Part shown: one piece after another, positions 7,195 to 15,148 of the stretch | Layout: every line of letters begins with the position of its first letter | Position numbering within the stretch: the stretch's first letter is position 1 | Origin: an uncultured Nocardiaceae bacterium | Lineage (GTDB): Bacteria > Actinomycetota > Actinomycetes > Mycobacteriales > Mycobacteriaceae | NCBI GenBank assembly: GCA_936936565.1 | Contig: CAKZIX010000166.1 | Span: 1-27,356 of the forward strand | Direction of reading: 5' to 3' | DNA: 27,356 nt | Notes under the pieces: generated by a model | What the model was told of the DNA's origin: nothing | Seen by the model: the letters and a program-made list of their open reading frames with translations, nothing else | Database searches by the model: none | Translations under genes and position numbers: made by a program

Positions 7195-9354
7195 GTGACC
7201 TCCCCCGGAACAATTGGAACATCGACGGTTGGGAGCAATGGCGCACCTGCGCGTCCGACTGCCCCGCCCGCAGCCACCGCAGCCTCGGAGGCCGATGCCG
7301 TCGGATTGCCGGAGAATCGCTATCTCAATCGAGAGTTGAGCTGGCTGGATTTCAATTCGCGGGTGCTCGCGCTGGCCGAGGACACCTCGCTGCCGCTGCT
7401 CGAACGCGCCAAGTTCCTCGCCATCTTCGCCTCGAACCTCGACGAGTTCTTCATGGTGCGCGTCGCCGGTCTCAAGCGCCGTGACGAAACCGGGCTGTCG
7501 GTCCGCTCGGCCGACGGGCTGTCGCCGGGCGAGCAGTTGGCGCTGATCGCAACGCGCACACAGGATCTTGCAGGCCGGCATGCACGGGTGTTCCTGGATT
7601 CGGTGCAGCCGGCCCTGCACGCCGAGAACATCTCGATCATCGGCTGGAACGATCTCACCGATGAAGAGCGCCAACGCGTTTCGGCGCACTTCGTCGAGCA
7701 GATCTTCCCGGTGCTCACCCCGCTCGCGGTGGATCCGGCACACCCGTTCCCCTACATCAGCGGCCTCAGCCTCAACCTCGCGGTCACGGTCAAGGACGAC
7801 AGCACCGGCGGCGAGCACTTCGCGCGGATCAAGGTGCCCAACAACGTCGATCGGTTCGTCCGGGTGCGCCGCGAGCCGGCGTCCGTGGCGGCGTTCCTGC
7901 CGCTGGAATCGCTCATCGCCGCGCATCTGGACGTGCTGTTCCCCGGCATGCAGGTCGTCGAACATCACGCGTTCCGCATCACGCGCAACGCCGATTTCGA
8001 GGTCGAAGAGGACCGCGACGAAGACCTGTTGCAGGCCATGGAGCGCGAGCTCGCGCGCCGCCGGTTCGGTTCGCCGGTGCGGCTCGAGGTTGCCGACGAC
8101 ATGAGCGAGCACATGCTCGAACTGCTGTTGCGCGAACTCGACGTCGATCCGGCGGATGTGATCCAAGTACCTGGGCTGCTTGATCTTTCGAGCCTGTGGC
8201 AGGTGTACGGAGTGGATCGGCCGAACCTCAAGGACCGCCCTTTTGTGCCGGCGACGCACCCCGCGTTCGGCGAACGGGAGACGCCGAAGAGCGTGTTCGC
8301 CACGCTTCGCGAGGGTGACGTGCTGGTGCACCATCCCTACGACTCGTTCTCCACGAGTGTGCAGCGGTTCATCGAGCAGGCCGCCGCGGACCCGCAAGTG
8401 CTCGCGATCAAGCAGACGCTGTATCGCACGTCGGGTGATTCGCCGATCGTCAACGCGCTGATCGACGCCGCCGAGGCGGGCAAACAGGTTGTGGCACTTG
8501 TGGAAATCAAGGCCCGTTTCGACGAGCAGGCCAACATCAAGTGGGCCCGCCAGCTGGAGCAGGCCGGCGTGCACGTCGTGTACGGCCTGATCGGTCTCAA
8601 GACGCACTGCAAAACGTGCCTGGTGGTGCGGCGCGAGGGATCGGCAATCCGGCGCTACTGCCACATCGGCACCGGTAACTACAATCCGAAAACCGCACGC
8701 CTGTACGAAGATGTCGGTTTGCTCACGGCGAACCCGGAGATCGGCGCCGACCTCACCGATCTGTTCAATTCGCTCACCGGCTACTCACGCAAGGCCAATT
8801 ACCGCAACCTGCTGGTCGCGCCGTACCGCGTGCGCAACGGCATCATCGAGCGCATCGACCGCGAGATCGAGAACAAGCAGGCCGGGCGCGCCGCGCGGAT
8901 TCGGCTCAAGGCCAACGCGCTCGTCGACGAACAGGTGATCGACGCGCTGTATCGCGCCTCCCAGGCTGGGGTGCCGGTGCAGATCGTCGTGCGCGGCATC
9001 TGCGCGCTGCGGCCGGGCGTGCCCGGCATGAGCGAAAACATCGAGGTGCGTTCGATTCTGGGCCGCTTCCTGGAGCATTCCCGGGTCCTGCACTTCCTCG
9101 GCGACGACGAGTTCTGGATCGGCAGCGCGGACATGATGCACCGCAATCTCGATCGGCGGGTCGAGGTGATGGCGCAAGTGAAGGATCCGCGGTTGATGGC
9201 GCAATTGGGCGACATCTTCGACTCCGCGCTCGATCCGGCGACGCGGTGCTGGGAGCTCGGCAGCGACGGCAATTGGTCGGCTTCGCCGACGGGCACACAG
9301 GCGGTCCGTGAGCACCAAGAGGAGCTGATGCAGCAGCGTCGCGGCCTGTCGTGA
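7195..9354 (+). CDS. ppk: Polyphosphate kinase 1
   Basis: PPK1 reversibly transfers the ATP gamma-phosphate onto inorganic polyphosphate. The product has the N-terminal signature RYLNRELSWLDFN, NLDEFFMVRVAGLKRR, the head-domain core with EHHAFRITRNADFEVEEDRD, and two phospholipase-D-like catalytic halves: GLKTHCKTCLVV (the autophosphorylated His is about residue 471) and RSILGRFLEHSRVLHF with SADMMHRNLDRRVE. Starting at GTG 7195 gives 719 residues, close to other PPK1 proteins, with a leaderless promoter box 7 nt upstream. An in-frame TTG at 6979 would add 72 residues that resemble no PPK leader. mutT1 follows after 36 nt, probably co-transcribed. Confidence 0.95.
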   Translation: MTSPGTIGTSTVGSNGAPARPTAPPAATAASEADAVGLPENRYLNRELSWLDFNSRVLALAEDTSLPLLERAKFLAIFASNLDEFFMVRVAGLKRRDETGLSVRSADGLSPGEQLALIATRTQDLAGRHARVFLDSVQPALHAENISIIGWNDLTDEERQRVSAHFVEQIFPVLTPLAVDPAHPFPYISGLSLNLAVTVKDDSTGGEHFARIKVPNNVDRFVRVRREPASVAAFLPLESLIAAHLDVLFPGMQVVEHHAFRITRNADFEVEEDRDEDLLQAMERELARRRFGSPVRLEVADDMSEHMLELLLRELDVDPADVIQVPGLLDLSSLWQVYGVDRPNLKDRPFVPATHPAFGERETPKSVFATLREGDVLVHHPYDSFSTSVQRFIEQAAADPQVLAIKQTLYRTSGDSPIVNALIDAAEAGKQVVALVEIKARFDEQANIKWARQLEQAGVHVVYGLIGLKTHCKTCLVVRREGSAIRRYCHIGTGNYNPKTARLYEDVGLLTANPEIGADLTDLFNSLTGYSRKANYRNLLVAPYRVRNGIIERIDREIENKQAGRAARIRLKANALVDEQVIDALYRASQAGVPVQIVVRGICALRPGVPGMSENIEVRSILGRFLEHSRVLHFLGDDEFWIGSADMMHRNLDRRVEVMAQVKDPRLMAQLGDIFDSALDPATRCWELGSDGNWSASPTGTQAVREHQEELMQQRRGLS

Positions 9355-9390
9355 GACACTCGCGTCCCTGACCGCCCGAAAGGAAGCCCC

Positions 9391-10308
9391 TTGGGTTCGA
9401 CGCAAACGCCACCTACGGCAACAGTTTTCGCCGCCGGTGCGGTGCTCTGGCGCAGAGTCGGCGCGGATGTCGAGATCGCGCTGGTGCACCGGCCTCGCTA
9501 CGACGACTGGACGCTGCCGAAGGGCAAGATCGATCCCGGCGAGACGGCGATCGTCGCGGCCGTGCGCGAGGTGGCCGAAGAGACCGGACTGCAGTGCCGG
9601 CTGGGCCGCAAGCTCAGCCGCGTCGCGTACCGGATGCCGGGCAACGGCAAGCGCAAGGTGGTCGACTACTGGGCCGGCGCCGCGCTGGAAGGCGAGTTCA
9701 CCCCGAACTCGGAGGTCGACGAATTACGTTGGGTCCCAGTCGCAGACGCTGCCGCGGCGTTGAGCTACGAGATGGACCGCTCGGTGCTGGTGGAGTTCCT
9801 ACGGCTACCCGCGGACACCACCGCGCTGCTCGTCGTCCGGCATGCCAGTGCGGGCAGTCGCAGCCGGTTTCGCGGCGACGACCGGCTGCGTCCGCTCGAC
9901 AAGACCGGCCGGATGCAGGCCGCAGCGCTGGTGCCCCAACTGCTCGCTTTCGGCGCCACGGACCTACACGCGGCCGATCGCGTGCGGTGCGCGCAGACCG
10001 TGGAGCCGCTGGCCGCGGTGCTGGACACCGAAATCCACTCGGAGCCATCGCTTTCGGAGGAGGGCTACGCCGCCGATCCGGAAGCAGCCCTGGACCGGTG
10101 CCGAAAGCTGGCAGCCGACAACGGCATTCGGGCGATCTGTAGCCAAGGCAAGGTGATCCCGGATCTGCTGGAGCGCTGGGCCGCCGAGGCAGGCCTCACG
10201 CTGCCGCGCACACGCAATCGCAAGGCCAGTATGTGGGTGCTGTCGCTGGACGGCGCGCGGCTGGTGGCGGCCGACCATGTGGCCAGCCCGCTGCCGCCGG
10301 ATGAGTGA
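9391..10308 (+). CDS. mutT1: MutT1-type Nudix hydrolase with C-terminal histidine phosphatase domain
   Basis: The 305-residue protein has two enzymes in line. The Nudix domain (about 10-145) carries the full box GKIDPGETAIVAAVREVAEETGL in pattern GX5EX7REVXEEXGL. The C-terminal domain (about 150-300) begins with the phosphohistidine motif VVRHASAG of the histidine phosphatase superfamily. Mycobacterial MutT1 removes 8-oxo-dGTP and 8-oxo-GTP and cleaves diadenosine polyphosphates. The start is TTG 9391, supported by AAAGGAAG just upstream. It follows ppk closely, as in Rv2984-Rv2985, and is terminated by the hairpin at 10334. Confidence 0.94.
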   Translation: MGSTQTPPTATVFAAGAVLWRRVGADVEIALVHRPRYDDWTLPKGKIDPGETAIVAAVREVAEETGLQCRLGRKLSRVAYRMPGNGKRKVVDYWAGAALEGEFTPNSEVDELRWVPVADAAAALSYEMDRSVLVEFLRLPADTTALLVVRHASAGSRSRFRGDDRLRPLDKTGRMQAAALVPQLLAFGATDLHAADRVRCAQTVEPLAAVLDTEIHSEPSLSEEGYAADPEAALDRCRKLAADNGIRAICSQGKVIPDLLERWAAEAGLTLPRTRNRKASMWVLSLDGARLVAADHVASPLPPDE

Positions 10309-10333
10309 CCTCGGTCGCGAAACGAAATGACAA

Positions 10334-10358
10334 CGGCCCCCGGGATTTCCGGGGGCCG
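10334..10358. terminator. Bidirectional terminator between mutT1 and hupB
   Basis: A perfect 10-bp stem, CGGCCCCCGG (10334-10343) and CCGGGGGCCG (10349-10358), with loop GATTT. On the minus strand it is followed by TTGTCATTT, a T-rich tail suiting hupB; it also lies 25 nt after the mutT1 stop. Confidence 0.8.
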
Positions 10359-10385
10359 ATGTAGTCGTTGCGGACGAGCGCGTTA

Positions 10386-10955
10386 CTACTTTGCGGTGCG
10401 CTTGGCAGCCGTCTTCTTGGCCGGCGCCTTCTTGGCGGCGGGGGCCTTCTTCGCGGCCGTGGTGGTGGTCTTCTTGGCCGCCGTGGTCTTCGCGGGGGCC
10501 TTCTTCGCCGCCGCCGTGGTGGTCGTCTTCTTCGCCGCCGTGGCGGTGGTCTTGCGGGCCGTAGTCGCCTTGGCCGCAGTCTTCTTCGCGGCTGTGGTCT
10601 TCTTGGCGGCCGTCCGCTTGGCCGGTGTGGTGACAGCGGCGCCGCGCTTGACGGCCGGACCCGAGCTGGGCAGCTTCGACTTGCCGGCGATGACCGCCTT
10701 GAACTGCGCACCGGGACGGAAAGCCGGAACCGACGTCGGCTTCACCTTGACGGTTTCACCCGTGCGCGGGTTGCGGGCCACCCGGGCGGCACGCTTGCGC
10801 TGCTCGAAAACGCCGAAGCCCGTGATGGTTACGCTCTGGCCCTTCTGCACCGCGCGCACGATGATGTCGACAATGTTCTCCACGGCTTCGGTAGCCGTGC
10901 GTCTGTCCAGACTGATCTTCTCGGTCAGAACATCGATGAGCTCTGCCTTGTTCAT
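10386..10955 (-). CDS. hupB: HU-family nucleoid protein with long Lys/Ala-rich tail
   Basis: Residues 1-90 are a canonical HU fold: MNKAELIDVLTEK at the start, GFGVFEQRKRAAR, and the DNA-binding arm with RNPRTGETVKV and FRPGAQFKAVI. Residues 100-189 are a low-complexity basic tail made of AAKK, APAKK and TTTAAKK blocks, like mycobacterial HupB/MDP1. It bends and compacts DNA without sequence specificity; the tail binds DNA in a histone-H1-like way. The tail is encoded by short imperfect DNA repeats (about 10400-10630), so its length probably varies between strains. GGAGG sits 5 nt before ATG 10955, and a good promoter lies upstream at 10995-11023. The gene precedes its terminator at 10334-10358. 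Confidence 0.97.
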   Translation of the reverse strand: MNKAELIDVLTEKISLDRRTATEAVENIVDIIVRAVQKGQSVTITGFGVFEQRKRAARVARNPRTGETVKVKPTSVPAFRPGAQFKAVIAGKSKLPSSGPAVKRGAAVTTPAKRTAAKKTTAAKKTAAKATTARKTTATAAKKTTTTAAAKKAPAKTTAAKKTTTTAAKKAPAAKKAPAKKTAAKRTAK

Positions 10956-10994
10956 GAATTCCTCCGCAAACTAATGGCCCATCGTCGGACCGAC

Positions 10995-11023
10995 TAGATA
11001 CACGGTAAACCTGAATACCGCAA
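10995..11023 (-). promoter_or_regulatory. hupB: hupB promoter
   Basis: Reading the minus strand, TTGCGG (-35, 11018-11023) and TATCTA (-10, 10995-11000) are separated by exactly 17 nt, with TG just before the -10. This is the best housekeeping-type promoter in the window, fitting an abundant protein. It predicts a leader of about 30 nt ending in the GGAGG ribosome binding site. Confidence 0.65.
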
Positions 11024-11120
11024 GAGTCTATGTGCCGCGCCATTTTTCACGAATTTTTATGTAAGCGTGGCCGGAGCCGCTACGGTGGCGCAACGGGTTT
11101 CAGCGACCGCCGGAACGCAA

Positions 11121-11153
11121 AACGTGCCCCGCGCCGTTGGGCGAGGGCACGTT
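11121..11153 (-). terminator. leuCD terminator
   Basis: AACGTGCCC (11121-11129) and GGGCACGTT (11145-11153) form a perfect 9-bp stem with a 15-nt loop. On the minus strand the stem runs into TTTTGC, and it lies 13 nt after the leuD stop, so it ends the leuC-leuD transcript. Confidence 0.75.
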
Positions 11154-11166
11154 CTGCGCAGCTCGA

Positions 11167-11775
11167 TCAGGCTTGCGAAACCGGCTCCGGCAAGGTCTTC
11201 GGTTTCCAAGAAGGCCTTGCCTTTTCGAACTCGGAAATGGCGTCTACCTGCCGCAATGTGAGTCCGATGTCGTCCAGTCCTTCGAGCAGACGCCAGCGGG
11301 TGTAGTCGTCAATGTCGAAGCGCAGCACGGTAGTTCCGGCGGTCACCGTGCGCTCGCGCAGATCCACCGTCAATTCCAGACCGGGCTGCTCCTCGATCAG
11401 CTTCCACAGCAACTCGACATCCGGCTGCGCCATCTGCGCGGCCAGCAGACCGGCCTTGCCGGCGTTGCCGCGGAAGATGTCGGCGAAGCGGGCCGAGATG
11501 ACGACGCGAAATCCGTAGTCCGACAGGGCCCATACGGCATGCTCGCGGGAGCTGCCGGTTCCGAAGTCCGGGCCCGCGACGAGCACGCTGCCCCGGTCGA
11601 ACGGCGCCACGTTGAGCACGAACTCGGGGTCGGTGCGCCAGGCGGCGAACAACCCGTCTTCGAATCCGGTGCGGGTCACGCGCTTTAGATAGACCGCGGG
11701 GATGATTTGATCGGTATCGACGTTCGAGCGCCGTAGCGGCACCCCGACGCCCTTGTGCACGGTGAAGGCTTCCAT
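11167..11775 (-). CDS. leuD: 3-isopropylmalate dehydratase, small subunit
   Basis: LeuD pairs with LeuC to convert 2-isopropylmalate to 3-isopropylmalate in leucine synthesis. The 202-residue product has the swivelling aconitase-like domain: RRSNVDTDQIIPAVYLKR near the N-terminus, AGPDFGTGSSREHAVWAL (the phosphate-binding GSSREH loop) and RFADIFRGNAGKAGLL. Length is typical. ATG 11775 has GGAG about 8 nt upstream. It lies 31 nt downstream of leuC in one operon and before a terminator. Confidence 0.96.
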   Translation of the reverse strand: MEAFTVHKGVGVPLRRSNVDTDQIIPAVYLKRVTRTGFEDGLFAAWRTDPEFVLNVAPFDRGSVLVAGPDFGTGSSREHAVWALSDYGFRVVISARFADIFRGNAGKAGLLAAQMAQPDVELLWKLIEEQPGLELTVDLRERTVTAGTTVLRFDIDDYTRWRLLEGLDDIGLTLRQVDAISEFEKARPSWKPKTLPEPVSQA

Positions 11776-11806
11776 TGGAATTGCTCCAGAGTTTGTGGCG
11801 AGTTGA

Positions 11807-13222
11807 CTAATCGAGATCGGCTGGCGAGGAGAGCTTTCCGCGCACTGCGGTGGCCGCCGCGACCAGCGGCGAAACCAGATGGGTGCGGCCGCCCTTGCCC
11901 TGGCGGCCCTCGAAGTTCCGATTCGAGGTGGACGCGCACCGCTGCCCCGGCTCGAGCTGATCGGGGTTCATACCCAGGCACATTGAGCACCCGGCACTGC
12001 GCCATTCCGCGCCCGCGGCGGTGAAAATCGCTGCCAGACCCTCGTTCTCGGCCTGCGCGCGGACGCGCATCGAACCCGGCACCACGAGCATCCGAACGCC
12101 GTCGGCCACCGTGCGCCCCTGCAGCACGCCGGCCACGGCACGCAGATCTTCAATGCGTCCATTGGTGCACGAGCCCACGAATACGGTGTCGACAGAAATG
12201 TCGCGTAGCGGAGTTCCGGGCTCCAGATCCATGTATCGCAATGCTTTTTCCGCGGCGCTGCGCTCGGTCTCGTCGGCGATTTCGGCAGGCACCGGCACGG
12301 TGTCGCCGAGGGGCGCCCCCTGGCCGGGATTGGTTCCCCAGGTGACGAAAGGCGTGAGTGTGGCCGCATCGATGTGCACTTCCCGATCGAAAACGGCGTC
12401 GTCGTCGGTCTTCAGCTGTTCCCACGCGGCCACCGCGGCGTCCCAATCGGCACCCTGCGGGGCGTGCGGGCGGCCCTTGACGAACTCGTAGGTGATCTCG
12501 TCCGGAGCGATCATGCCCGCACGCGCGCCGGCCTCGATCGACATGTTGCAGATCGTCATCCGGGCTTCCATCGACAGGCTCCGGATCGCCGAGCCGCGGT
12601 ATTCCAGCACGTACCCCTGGCCGCCGCCGGTACCGATCTCGGCGATGACCGCCAGAATCAGGTCCTTGCTCGTGACCCCGGGCGGCAGTTCCCCGTCGAC
12701 GGTGATGGCCATCGTCTTGAACGGCTGCAGCGACAACGTCTGGGTGGCGAGCACGTGCTCCACCTCGCTCGTGCCGATGCCCATCGCGAGCGCGCCGAAC
12801 GCGCCGTGGGTCGAGGTGTGGCTGTCACCGCACACCACGGTCATTCCGGGCTGCGTGAGGCCCAGCTGCGGCCCCACCACGTGCACGATGCCCTGCTCGA
12901 GATCGCCCATCGGATGCAGGCGGATCCCGAATTCCGCGCAGTTGCGGCGCAGCGTCTCCACCTGCGTGCGCGAGACGGGATCGGCGATCGGGCGGTCGAC
13001 GTCGATGGTCGGGACGTTGTGGTCTTCGGTGGCGATCGTGAGATCCGGGCGGCGTACCGGACGGCCCGCCAGGCGCAGCCCGTCGAAGGCCTGCGGGCTG
13101 GTGACCTCGTGCACGAGGTGCAGGTCGATATAGATGAGGTCCGGCCGGCGCGCGTCGCCGTCGCCGTCACCCCTGGTGACGACGTGGGCGTCCCAGACCT
13201 TCTCCGCCATCGTGCGCGGCAT
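11807..13222 (-). CDS. leuC: 3-isopropylmalate dehydratase, large subunit
   Basis: LeuC carries the [4Fe-4S] cluster of isopropylmalate isomerase. The 471-residue product contains DLIYIDLHLVHEVTSPQAF, VCGDSHTSTHGAFG (first cluster Cys region), FVGSCTNGRIEDL and CSMCLGMNPDQL (the CxxC pair), then TSNRNFEGRQG. I chose ATG 13222 because GAGGTGG lies 5 nt upstream and the length matches other LeuC (about 470). The frame stays open far upstream through the IclR gene region, which is not coding on this strand. leuD follows after 31 nt. A divergent IclR regulator lies upstream, as for LtbR and leuCD in Corynebacterium. Confidence 0.96.
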   Translation of the reverse strand: MPRTMAEKVWDAHVVTRGDGDGDARRPDLIYIDLHLVHEVTSPQAFDGLRLAGRPVRRPDLTIATEDHNVPTIDVDRPIADPVSRTQVETLRRNCAEFGIRLHPMGDLEQGIVHVVGPQLGLTQPGMTVVCGDSHTSTHGAFGALAMGIGTSEVEHVLATQTLSLQPFKTMAITVDGELPPGVTSKDLILAVIAEIGTGGGQGYVLEYRGSAIRSLSMEARMTICNMSIEAGARAGMIAPDEITYEFVKGRPHAPQGADWDAAVAAWEQLKTDDDAVFDREVHIDAATLTPFVTWGTNPGQGAPLGDTVPVPAEIADETERSAAEKALRYMDLEPGTPLRDISVDTVFVGSCTNGRIEDLRAVAGVLQGRTVADGVRMLVVPGSMRVRAQAENEGLAAIFTAAGAEWRSAGCSMCLGMNPDQLEPGQRCASTSNRNFEGRQGKGGRTHLVSPLVAAATAVRGKLSSPADLD

Positions 13223-13259
13223 GTAGTCCACCTCTTGTCTGATGTTGGGCTGGTTCGAG

Positions 13260-13308
13260 TTGAGTCCCATTATCCGGGACGTTAATATCGTTCTATGAGA
13301 CAGCATAG
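13260..13308. promoter_or_regulatory. Divergent leuCD / iclR control region
   Basis: Plus strand: TTGAGT (13260-13265), a 17-nt spacer and TAATAT (13283-13288), then 6 nt to ATG 13295, a clear leaderless promoter for the IclR gene. Minus strand: GATAAT (13269-13274) lies inside that spacer and would start leuC mRNA near 13262, giving a leader of about 40 nt. CTATG (13293-13297) and CATAG (13304-13308) form a dyad across the IclR start codon, a candidate autoregulatory operator. The two promoters overlap, so one regulator could control both directions. Confidence 0.6.
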
Positions 13309-13996
13309 CGGTATCGGCGTGCTGGACAAAGCCGTCTCGGTGCTGTACGCCGTCGCCGAATCCCCCTGCAATCTGAGCGAGCTGTGCCAGCGCACCGGAC
13401 TGCCGCGAGCCACCGCGCACCGCCTTGCCGTGGGGCTGGAGGTGCATCGTCTGCTCGCCCGCAACGGCGACGGCGCGTGGCGGCCCGGCCCCGCGCTCGG
13501 CGAGCTGTCGAGCAGTGCCCCGGATGTGCTGGCCGAGTCCGCGCACGCCGTGCTGCCCCGGCTGCGCGAAATCACGGGCGAGAGTGTGCAGCTGTACCGG
13601 CGCGACGGCCTGCAGCGCGTATGCATCGCATCCTTGGAGCCGCCCGCCGGGCTGCGCGACACCGTGCCGGTCGGTGCCCGGTTCCCGATGAGCGCCGGCT
13701 CCGGCGCCAAGGTGCTCGCCGCCTGGGCCGATACGGCCACCCAGCAGGCCGTGCTCGCGGATGCCACCTTCACCGAGCGCGCACTTGCCGAGGTGCGCAA
13801 GCGCGGCTGGGCGCAGAGCGCGGGCGAACGCGAGGCGGGAGTGGCCAGCGTGTCGGCCCCGGTGCGCGACGCGAACGGCACCGTGATCGCCGCGGTGTCG
13901 GTGTCCGGGCCGATCGACCGGATGGGCCGGCGGCCGGGCGCACGCTGGGCAGCGGACCTGCTGGCCGCCGCCGACGCGCTGCACAAACGTCTGTAA
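13295..13996 (+). CDS. IclR-family regulator of leucine genes (LtbR/NdgR type)
   Basis: The 233-residue protein has an N-terminal winged helix (about 8-60, with SELCQRTGLPRATAHRLAVGLE as the recognition helix region) and the IclR effector domain (about 75-230, with TVPVGARFPMSAGSGAKVLAAW and REAGVASVSAPVRD). Orthologues next to leuCD include LtbR of Corynebacterium glutamicum, which represses leuB and leuCD, NdgR of Streptomyces, and Rv2989. Position and divergence make the same role here likely, but the effector is not deducible. ATG 13295 is leaderless by the promoter above. Confidence 0.92.
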   Translation: MRQHSGIGVLDKAVSVLYAVAESPCNLSELCQRTGLPRATAHRLAVGLEVHRLLARNGDGAWRPGPALGELSSSAPDVLAESAHAVLPRLREITGESVQLYRRDGLQRVCIASLEPPAGLRDTVPVGARFPMSAGSGAKVLAAWADTATQQAVLADATFTERALAEVRKRGWAQSAGEREAGVASVSAPVRDANGTVIAAVSVSGPIDRMGRRPGARWAADLLAAADALHKRL

Positions 13997-14005
13997 CGTG
14001 CCCGT

Positions 14006-14512
14006 ATGGGTACAAATCAACGCGCCGCCATCGTGCTCGACGAGGCCGAGATCGGCGAGCTGCTCGACCGGAGCCGCATTGCCACCATCGCCACCATCGG
14101 CCCGACGGGCACCCCGCACCTGGTGCCGATGTGGTACGCGGTGCTAGACGGCGAGATCTGGTTCCACACGAAGGCCAAGTCGCAGAAGGTGGTCAACCTG
14201 CGCCGGGATCCGCGCATCACCGCCCTCGTCGAGTCCGGGCACGCCTACGACCAGTTGCGCGGAGTGTCGATCGACGGCCGCGCGGAGATCGTCGACGATC
14301 CGGACAAGCTGTTCGACGTGGGCGTGAACGTCTTCGAGCGCTACACCATGCCCTACACCGAAGAGTTGCGACCGGCGGTCGCGGGCATGCTCAACAAGCG
14401 GGTCGCGGTGCGCATCGTCGCCGAGCGCACCCGGTCCTGGGATCACCGCAAGCTCGGCATCGGCGAGGTGCCCCTCGGCGGCACCACCGCCGCCTATCTG
14501 GACCACAAATGA
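14006..14512 (+). CDS. PPOX-class, probably F420-dependent, oxidoreductase (Rv2991-like)
   Basis: The 168-residue protein is a split-barrel flavin/deazaflavin-binding fold: IATIATIGPTGTPHLVPMWY (strands 1-2), IWFHTKAKSQKVVNLRRDPRIT (the K-x-x-N-L segment that binds the cofactor phosphate) and GRAEIVDDPD. Relatives in this order bind F420 and reduce unknown substrates. An F420 synthesis gene, fbiD, lies in the same window, in keeping with use of that cofactor. The IclR stop lies 9 nt upstream. TAACGT (13994-13999), overlapping that stop, is 6 nt before ATG, so a leaderless transcript is possible. The physiological substrate is unknown. Confidence 0.88.
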   Translation: MGTNQRAAIVLDEAEIGELLDRSRIATIATIGPTGTPHLVPMWYAVLDGEIWFHTKAKSQKVVNLRRDPRITALVESGHAYDQLRGVSIDGRAEIVDDPDKLFDVGVNVFERYTMPYTEELRPAVAGMLNKRVAVRIVAERTRSWDHRKLGIGEVPLGGTTAAYLDHK

Positions 14513-14548
14513 CGTGACGCGCGCGGCGCGACGGGATAGCTTCGAGGA

Positions 14549-14734
14549 ATGTCCGATACCAACGATTCCGCTGCCGCCTCGCAGGACGACGTGAAACGCA
14601 AGTTCCGCGAAGCTTTGGAGCGAAAGAAGTCGCAGACCCATCTTTCGGCCGAGCACCGCGACGGGCGCTCGAAGGCTGCCGGCGCGCACGCATCGGCCAG
14701 TCACAAGCGCGAGTTCCGCCGCAAGAGCGGCTGA
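14549..14734 (+). CDS. Small DUF5302 protein
   Basis: A 61-residue, highly charged protein with the family hallmarks KRKFREALERK in the first half and KREFRRKSG at the C-terminus. It has no hydrophobic segment and is probably largely disordered and nucleic-acid- or ribosome-friendly, but no function is known. TAGCTT (14537-14542) ends 6 nt before ATG 14549, so the gene looks leaderless; GAGGA touches the ATG and is too close to act as a ribosome binding site. A strong terminator follows 31 nt after the stop. Confidence 0.85.
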   Translation: MSDTNDSAAASQDDVKRKFREALERKKSQTHLSAEHRDGRSKAAGAHASASHKREFRRKSG

Positions 14735-14765
14735 GCCACGTATGTGACCGGCGCCGGTCAGGTGT

Positions 14766-14800
14766 CGAAAGCCCCCGATCTCTGCGATCGGGGGCTTTCG
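14766..14800 (+). terminator. Terminator of the DUF5302 gene
   Basis: A perfect 15-bp stem from CGAAAGCCCCCGATC (14766-14780) and GATCGGGGGCTTTCG (14786-14800) with a 5-nt loop. The 3' arm ends in CTTTCG, giving the short U-rich tail. Confidence 0.8.
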
Positions 14801-14819
14801 TCGATGTGCGAAAAACGAA

Positions 14820-14847
14820 GCCGCCCACCGGAATTCCGGTGGGCGGC
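14820..14847 (-). terminator. Terminator of the tRNA-Gln/tRNA-Glu transcript
   Basis: GCCGCCCACCGG (14820-14831) and CCGGTGGGCGGC (14836-14847) form a perfect 12-bp stem with tetraloop AATT. On the minus strand it lies 5 nt after the tRNA-Glu 3' end and is followed by TTCGTTTTT, so it ends transcription coming from the tRNAs. Confidence 0.8.
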
Positions 14848-14852
14848 GATTG

Positions 14853-14925
14853 TACCCCCGATGGGATTCGAACCCACGCTACCGCCGTGAGAGGGCGGCG
14901 TCCTAGGCCGCTAGACGACGGGGGC
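14853..14925 (-). tRNA. tRNA-Glu (anticodon CTC)
   Basis: A 73-nt cloverleaf on the minus strand. The acceptor stem GCCCCCG pairs with CGGGGGT (one G-U pair), with discriminator A. The anticodon stem CCGCC/GGCGG holds loop CTCTCAC, and the T arm contains GGTTCGAATCC. The 3' CCA is not encoded (CAA follows). It lies 71 nt downstream of tRNA-Gln. Confidence 0.95.
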
Positions 14926-14996
14926 TAGAACTTCTTCCTTGCGGAAGCCCAGCTAGTTTAGCTGGCTGATGTCCGGCGACCAAATCGCCGTACATC

Positions 14997-15071
14997 TGGC
15001 TGGGGTACCAGGACTCGAACCTAGAATGGCTGAACCAGAATCAGCTGTGTTGCCAATTACACCATACCCCA
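14997..15071 (-). tRNA. tRNA-Gln (anticodon CTG), CCA encoded
   Basis: A cloverleaf on the minus strand with acceptor TGGGGTA/TACCCCA, discriminator G and an encoded CCA (14997-14999). The anticodon stem GCTGA/TCAGC holds loop TTCTGGT, and the T arm is CTAGG-TTCGAGT-CCTGG. Between it and tRNA-Glu is a small hairpin (CCAGCTA 14949-14955, TAGCTGG 14959-14965) that may mark processing. In bacteria without GlnRS this tRNA is first charged with Glu by the enzyme encoded just upstream. Confidence 0.94.
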
Positions 15072-15106
15072 ATGGCCTTCTTCGCTGCCGCGCTCCGGGC
15101 CGAAGA

Positions 15107-15131
15107 AGAGGGTAGCAAACAGCCACCCTCT
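15107..15131 (-). terminator. Weak terminator or attenuator after gltX
   Basis: On the minus strand AGAGGGT pairs with ACCCTCT (7 bp) and, past one mismatch, GC with GC, around a short loop, followed by TCTTCTTCGG. It lies 17 nt after the gltX stop. Because no promoter is obvious before tRNA-Gln, partial read-through into the tRNAs is likely. Confidence 0.5.
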
Positions 15132-15148
15132 CCTACCAAATCGCCTGG

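Noticed and set aside
10400..10630. Tandem repeats as a mobile or regulatory element
   Set aside because: They are in frame and encode the Lys/Ala-rich tail normal for actinobacterial HupB.
11807..14119. A 770-residue LeuC with a long N-terminal extension
   Set aside because: The frame is open upstream only because of GC-rich composition opposite the IclR gene; a good ribosome binding site and homologue length place the start at 13222.
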